From positions 293,501-357,500 of the forward strand of contig BLAL01000089.1 in the NCBI GenBank assembly GCA_015698045.1: 64,000 bases of DNA, in the 5' to 3' direction. Below are positions 58,719 through 64,000 of the stretch, piece after piece. This DNA is from Rhizophagus clarus. Taxonomy: Eukaryota > Glomeromycota > Glomeromycetes > Glomerales > Glomeraceae. Each line of letters begins with the position of its first letter. The first letter of the stretch is position 1. The notes under the pieces are model-generated. The model saw only the letters and a program-made list of their open reading frames with translations. It was not told the origin of the DNA and ran no database searches. Both the position numbers and the translations under genes were made by a program.

Positions 58719-59690
58719 TATGGGGTGGAAGAGAAAATTGCAAAAGATATTATTAAAGATTGCGATAATAGTAAGAGAAAATATATTGTCGATGATGATT
58801 TATGTAAACAAATAACAAAATTTCCAAAAATTTCCTTGAGACGTATTTTATACTAGTTTTTTTGATGAAAAATATTGCATAAATTATAGTAAATTCATTT
58901 GTAATAACTTGAAGATAAAATTTAATTACAATAATCAAAATATAGCACATTGCTTTATAACTGATTCAAATAAAATTATTACATATAATTGAAATATACG
59001 TAGTATATGAAAAATTATGACATTTTGTTATAATCAGTATATATGTAAATATAAAATAAATATATAGTCTGTGATAAATAATAAATGGGGTCTTTGCAAT
59101 AAAAAGGGTGGAAATTATCTCAGAAATGAAAATGAGTTTTTGCTATATTCAGGTAGATTTGATATGGGCTACATTTTTTCAATTATAAATGAAAGTCAGT
59201 TTACATAATAAAAAATTGAGATAATCGAGATAATTGCGAATATTACACCAAAATGATCTACATTTAAAAATAGTAACAAGTTATACTAAACTAAAATTAG
59301 TATTATGGAAACACAAATTTTTTTGCAATAGAAAGGGCGGTAGTTCTTATCCAATCACATTAAGCCATTTTTATTAAAAAAAATATTTTACATATAGGTA
59401 AATTTTATTTATTTTATTTTACGCTATTTACGATCAGTAAATTATTTTATTTTTATTTTACACTAGGACCTCGAATAATACTCACAAATGATTTATTATT
59501 TACTCTACGCAACTTTTTTTATATAGTAATGCAATTCTTAATTAGAAAAATGATATAAAATATGCAAATTTAAAATAAATTTATAAATTTTATTTATTTT
59601 ATTTTATTAAATTACATATTTTTAAGATTATAGTAAACATATTACTAATATTAGACGTGTTACTATTAAATTGTTTTCTAAGTAAATTCC
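58719..59690. other. AT-rich region with a coding scrap and mariner-like end fragments
   Basis: 58719-58855 has a coding-like frame (EEKIAKDIIKDCDNSKRKYI, IVDDDLCKQITKFP) ending in TAG, an unassigned gene scrap abutting the possible transposon end. At 59094-59115 TGGGGTCTTTGCAATAAAAA and at 59322-59345 a TTTGCAATAGAAAGGG phrase repeat the terminus of the MITE at 54167, both in the same orientation and without partners. No complete gene. Confidence 0.45.
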
Positions 59691-60175
59691 AATTAAACCC
59701 TATTGCAACATCGTATTCAAACCTATTCACTAGAAAAATAAAAAAGAAAAAAAATATTAAAACATTTCTTTAAATAAATTCTTCCTATCAAAATATACTT
59801 ACATAACCCCTATAAAAATAAAGAAGAAAAGAAATGTTAGAATGTTTTTTTAAACAATTTCCAACTGAAGCTCTCTCTTATTATAATATACCTTAAGTTT
59901 GAAGCTATCTCTAAGGCTATTTCCTACAAAATAAAGAAGAAAAGAAATATTAAAACATTTTTTTAAGCAATTTCAACTGAAGCCTCTCTTATTACAAGTC
60001 TGAGGCCATCTTCAAGGCCATTTCTTAAAAATAAAGGAAAAAGAAATGTTAGATACCCTAAGTCTGAAGCTGTCTCTAAGGCTGTTTCCTACAAAATAAA
60101 GGAAAAGAATGTTTTTTTAAGCAATCCCTTATTATAAGTATACCCTAAGTCTGAAGCTACTATTGTAGCTGGAAA
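59690..60175 (-). repeat. Array C: four to five exon-like units
   Basis: On the minus strand each unit reads TTTATTTTGTAG, then an exon-like core starting GAAATAGCCTTAGAGATAGC or GAAACAGCCTTAG and closing CTTAAG or CTTAGG, then a GTAT- or GTAATAAG-type donor, then AGAGAGGCTTCAGTTG and T-rich sequence with an imperfect palindrome. Units are about 110 bp apart and moderately diverged. Confidence 0.6.
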
Positions 60176-60780
60176 AAAATAAATATTAAAAATTTGAATG
60201 AAGGGTAAATAAATAGATAGTTAATGTAGACTTGTTAGAGTAATAGAATATTGCATTAGGTTATTTATCAACTCATTTGATTTATGTTTAATGTCAAACA
60301 GCTTAGCATATATCAGCGGATTTGTCTCATCGTCCAAATATGTTAAATTTTGTTATACAATGTATTATAAAAGTTAAAGATATGCAATATAGTGATCTAA
60401 AAAAATGCGTACAATTTTTAAAAAGTGCAATTCAGCACAATTTTAATTTTGGCCAGAATTAACATAATTTCAGCTAGATTTAATATACTGTAACTGGTAA
60501 TATAATAGTAATGATAATTAGTTAAACAAAAAAGAAAAAAAACTTTAACATCACAATCATTAAATCTATAATTACAAAAACAATTTCACACTTAATAATT
60601 TGTTGAATAATAATTAATATCACTATAAATTAATAAAAAGGAAATTGTATGAAAAAAACTATATTTTAATTCAAAGAAAAAAATTACACCACACTGTATA
60701 CATGATTTTATAAAAAAATTAAGCCGCAATTGCATAATTTTAACTGTAATATTAATGTTATAATGCTGTATTAATTGCAC
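60176..60780. other. AT-rich spacer
   Basis: No gene or clear repeat. Confidence 0.5.
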
Positions 60781-61500
60781 ATGCACTGCAATATATAAGA
60801 AAAAATGGAAAATACAGGAAGAAAGGACAAAGGAAGAATAAAGGAAAGAAGAGATAAATGAAAAGGGATAAAGGGAAGTAAAGATGATCAAAGAGAAATG
60901 AGGAAGGAACAAAAAAGGTAAAGGATAGTGAAAAAGAATGAATGAAACAAAAAAAGAATGAAAATGAATGAGAAAATGAAAGGGAATGAAAAGGAATAAA
61001 GAGAATGAAAAAAATAAAAGGAATAAAAGAAGCAAATGGCAAGTGAAAAAAAAAATAAGAGGAATGAAAGAGAATGAAAGAAAGTAAAGGAGGAATGAAA
61101 ATCAATAAAGGGAACAAAAAAAAGCAACAAAAGAAGTCAAAGATCAATGAAAGAAACCAAAGATCATTGAAAAGAGACCAAAGATCAATGAAAGAAACAA
61201 AAAAAGTAATGAAAGAAATCAAGGATCAATGAAAAAAACAAAAAAAAAGCAACGAAAGAAATCAAAGATCAATGAAATAAACCAAAAAAGCAATAAAAGA
61301 AACAATGATGAAAGGAATAAAAGATCAATGAAAGGAATAACAAAAGAATCACAAAAGATCAATGAAAGAACCATAGAAGAAACGAAAGGAATAATGAAAA
61401 AAAGAAACGAAAAAACCATAAAAAGAAGAGAAATAAAGGGGAAAAAATGAAAGAAAAGCCAGAATACCCACCCATAGAAAAAAAAAAAGAAAACGGTTAA
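60781..61500. repeat. Purine-rich low-complexity tract with AAAGATCAATGAAAG repeats
   Basis: Over 700 bases almost without pyrimidines, partly built of an about 20-bp unit (CAAAGATCAATGAAAGAAAC). The long minus-strand frames rich in Phe, Ser and Leu are produced by this composition and are not genes. Confidence 0.85.
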
Positions 61501-61549
61501 TATCATCTTAAAAAAAAAATAAAACAACAGGAGAAGAGACGTAAGAGAC

Positions 61550-61810
61550 TTACTTGAATTTTCACTCATATGGTACACATCTAAAAAGACAAAAAGTTTA
61601 GTAAAAGAACAAGGGAAAGAATGAAAAGAAAACAAAAAAAAGGAGAAGAAATTAAAACTCACCTTGAATTTCCAAAATGGATAAAAACAGCCACGCCTAA
61701 AAAAAAGAACAAGTTAATAAGAGACAAAAGAAAGGAGAATAAAAGCAAAAAAAAACTTACCTGTTACAGTATTTAATCCCGAAGCTAAAGGTAATGCCAT
61801 TAACTAAAAA
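61550..61810 (-). repeat. Array D: three exon-like units
   Basis: On the minus strand: a core ending ACTGTAACAG before donor GTAAGTTTT (about 61760-61805), a core GCGTGGCTGTTTTTATCC...AATTCAAG before GTGAGTTTT (61662-61695), and a core ATGTGTACCATATGAGTG...TTCAAG before TAAGTC (61552-61580). Each is preceded by a T-rich TTTTTTTAG or CTTTTTAG. The cores differ from one another, so these are more like successive exons of a real gene than tandem copies. Confidence 0.55.
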
Positions 61811-62214
61811 ATTTAAATTGTGGTTTATAATTTTTGAAAAAAAAAATTATTTTTTTATTTTTTAAAAAAAAAATTCCCTTATCATAAAACAAATGATTTT
61901 TTATTTTTTTTAAAAAAAATTTCCCGTAAAAAAAAATGATTTTTTATTTTTTTAAAAAAAATTTCACTTAAAAAAAACGATATATTTTTTTAAAAAAAAT
62001 TTCCCTTCCGCCAAAATAAAAATCTGAAGTCTAAACAAAACTACTAGCATTAATTATCTATTTATAACATAAAAGGCAATATCGCTTACCATTTACGATA
62101 AGCTTATCTCATGAGTTGATATAAAAAAGGAATATGTTATATATCACATGCACTTTATCTAGTTTTGAACTGGTATAATCGGTATTATGATCTGATTATT
62201 TGGGTAAACAGGTT
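61811..62214. repeat. Divergence point between arrays D and E; short A/T repeat
   Basis: 61840-62010 has four copies of a TTTTTTATTTTTTTAAAAAAAATTTC-like phrase. 62011-62214 is unique AT-rich sequence. Array D reads leftward and array E rightward from here, so a bidirectional promoter could lie in this stretch; nothing in the sequence proves it. Confidence 0.4.
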
Positions 62215-64000
62215 TTTTTTTTGAATTTATTAAAAAACAATTTAAAAAAATAATTTTTTTTTTCTTTTTTGTAGTATTGCTTGACGAAAAGCATGACCAG
62301 ACTATTGGAATTAAGGTAAGGGAGGGTTGGGGTGGTGTTTTTCGTTGTTTTTTTTTTTAATTAATTAATTAATTATTTTTTTTTTCTTTTTTTGTAGTGT
62401 TGCCAGACGAAAAATGTGACCGGACTTTTGAAATTAAGGTAAGGAAGGGTTGGAAGAAGTGTTTTTCGTTGATTTTTTTATTTAATCAATTAATTATTTT
62501 TTTTTTTCTTTTTTGTAATGTTGCCAGATGAAAAACATGACCAGACTTTTGGAATTAAGGTAAGGAGGTGTTTTTCATTAGTTTTTTTTTATTTAATTAA
62601 TTAATTATTATTTTTTTTTCTTTTTTGTAGTGTTACCAGATGAAAAGTATGACCGAACTATTGGAATTAAGGTAAGGGAGGGTTGAGGTGGTGTTTTTTG
62701 TTTAATTAATTAATTATTTATTTGTTTTTTTTTCTTTTTTGTAGTGTTGCCAGACGAAAAGCATGACTGGACTATTGGAATTAAGGTAAGGGAGGGTTAG
62801 GGTGGTGTTTTTCGTTGTTGTTTTTTTAATTAATTAATTAATTATTTTTTTTTTCTTTTTTTGTAGTGTTGCCAGACAAAAAATGTGACCGGACTTTTGA
62901 AATTAAAGTAAGGAAGGGTTGGGAGAGGTGTTTTTCGTTGGTTTTTTTATTTAATCAATTAATTATTTTTTTTTTTCTTTTTTGTAGTGTTGCCAGACAA
63001 AAAACACGACTGGACTTTTGGAATTAAGGTAAGGAAGTGTTTTTCGTTAGTTTTTTTTAATTAATTAATTAATTATTATTTTTTTTCTTTTTTGTAGTGT
63101 TGCCAGACGAAAAGCACGACCAGACTATTGGAATTAAGGTAAGGGAGGGTTGGGGGAGGTGTTTTTTGTTGTTTTTTTTTAATTAATTAATTAATTATTT
63201 TTTTGTTTGTTTTTTCTTTTTTGTAGTGTTGCCAAACGAAAAGCATGACCGGACTATTAGAATTAAGGTAAGGGAGGGTTGGGGTGGTGTTTTTTGTTTA
63301 ATTAATTAATTATTTATTTGTTTTTTTTTCTTTTTTGTAGTGTTGCCAGATGAAAAGCATGACCGGAATATTGAAATTAAGGTAAGGGAGAGTTAGGGTG
63401 GTGTTTTTCGTTGTTATTTTTTTAATTAATTAATTAATTATTTTTTTTTTTTTCTTTTTTTGTAGTGTTGCCAGACGAAAAACGTGACCGGACTTTTGGA
63501 ATTAAGGTAAGGGAGGGTTGGAGGAGGTGTTTTTCGTTGGTTTTTTTATTTAATTAATTAATTATTTTTTTTTTCTTTTTTATAGTGTTGCTAGACGAAA
63601 ATCATAACCAGACTTTTGGAATTAAGGTAAGGAGGTGTTTTTCGTTAGTTTTTTTATTTAATTAATTAATTATTATTTTTTTATCTTTTTTGTAGTGTTA
63701 TCGGACGAAAAGCACGACCGGACTATTAGAATTAAAGTAAGGGAGGGTTGGGGAGGTGTTTTTTGTTGTTTTTTTTTAATTAATTAATTAATTATTTGTT
63801 TTTTTTTTCTTTTTTGTAGTGTTGCCAGACGAAAAGCACGACCGGACTATTGGAATTAAGGTAAGGGAGGGTTGGGGTGGTGTTTTTTGTTTAATTAATT
63901 AATTATTTATTTGTTTGTTCTTTCTTTTTTGTAGTGTTGCCAGATGAAAAGTACGACCGGACTATTGGAATTAAGGTAAGGGAGGGTTGGGAAGGGTTGG
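62215..64000 (+). repeat. Array E: about 15 tandem 41-nt exon-like units in a five-unit higher-order repeat, runs off the right edge
   Basis: Each unit has a T-rich tract ending TTCTTTTTTGTAG, a 41-nt core starting TGTTGCCAGACGAAAAGCAT and closing ATTGGAATTAAG, then donor GTAAGG and an intron-like spacer of 65-85 nt with a TTAATTAATTAATTAA palindrome. All donors are intact; one acceptor (at 62510-62513) reads TAA. The spacers fall into five types in fixed order, repeating about every 595 bp (spacers at 62788, 63382 and 63976 are the same type). In one phase the core reads LPDEKHDRTIGIK, but 41 nt shifts the frame, so joined units soon meet a stop. Confidence 0.85.

Noticed and set aside
60592-61662. 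Minus frames up to 154 codons and a plus Lys/Asn frame
   Set aside because: Low-complexity purine tract.
62215-64000. CRISPR-like array
   Set aside because: The repeats are about 120 bp with similar, not unique, spacers, in a eukaryotic intron-rich setting; splice-site layout explains the pattern.

Overview
The window reads as nuclear DNA of an arbuscular mycorrhizal fungus of the Rhizophagus (Glomeromycotina) type. This is an inference from the AT-rich sequence, short GT-AG introns (about 67-100 nt), family-specific kinases and P-loop NTPases, a Crinkler-type effector relic, an abundant LINE type with RNase H, and a TRANK1-like SF1 helicase. No database search was possible.

Layout. 1-1156 (minus) is the open start of a probable LINE ORF1 running off the left edge. 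1.8-10 kb is a graveyard: a protein-kinase pseudogene, a small two-exon gene, one long and one short relic of a P-loop NTPase family, and a decayed piece of the patatin gene found just downstream. 10.9-19.3 kb holds two tandem, intron-less, intact paralogues (1377 and 1287 aa) with a J-like segment, TPRs and a C-terminal patatin lipase; the second lacks a hydrophobic hairpin present in the first. 20.6-21.7 kb is a three-exon coiled-coil gene (minus). 24.6-31.2 kb is a complete 11-exon TRANK1-like helicase gene (minus, 1949 aa). 32.9-33.9 kb is a nucleolin-like relic. 36.8-39.2 kb is a six-exon Timeless/Tof1-family gene (682 aa). 41.4-44.6 kb is a Crinkler fossil carrying a 198-bp foldback insertion.

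From 44.7 kb to the end the window is nested mobile DNA. Two elements have CACTA-type ends and 3-bp target duplications (45279-47652, TAA; 48031-52757, GAT). The second lies inside a LINE, whose reading frame continues exactly across it, and carries an intact four-exon gene for a 121-aa trihelix/SANT-like protein. A mariner-like MITE sits further along the same LINE.

The most unusual feature is a recurring structure: five tandem arrays of short exon-like units (mostly about 25-45 nt), each bounded by good splice sites, on both strands (A 45.7-47.2 kb, B 48.6-49.15 kb, C 59.7-60.2 kb, D 61.55-61.8 kb, E 62.2-64.0 kb). The arrays share almost no exon sequence but share a plan: GTAAG-type donor, AT-rich or palindromic intron middle, T-rich tract, AG. 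Arrays A and B lie inside the CACTA-type elements. Array E has a five-unit higher-order repeat and runs off the right edge.
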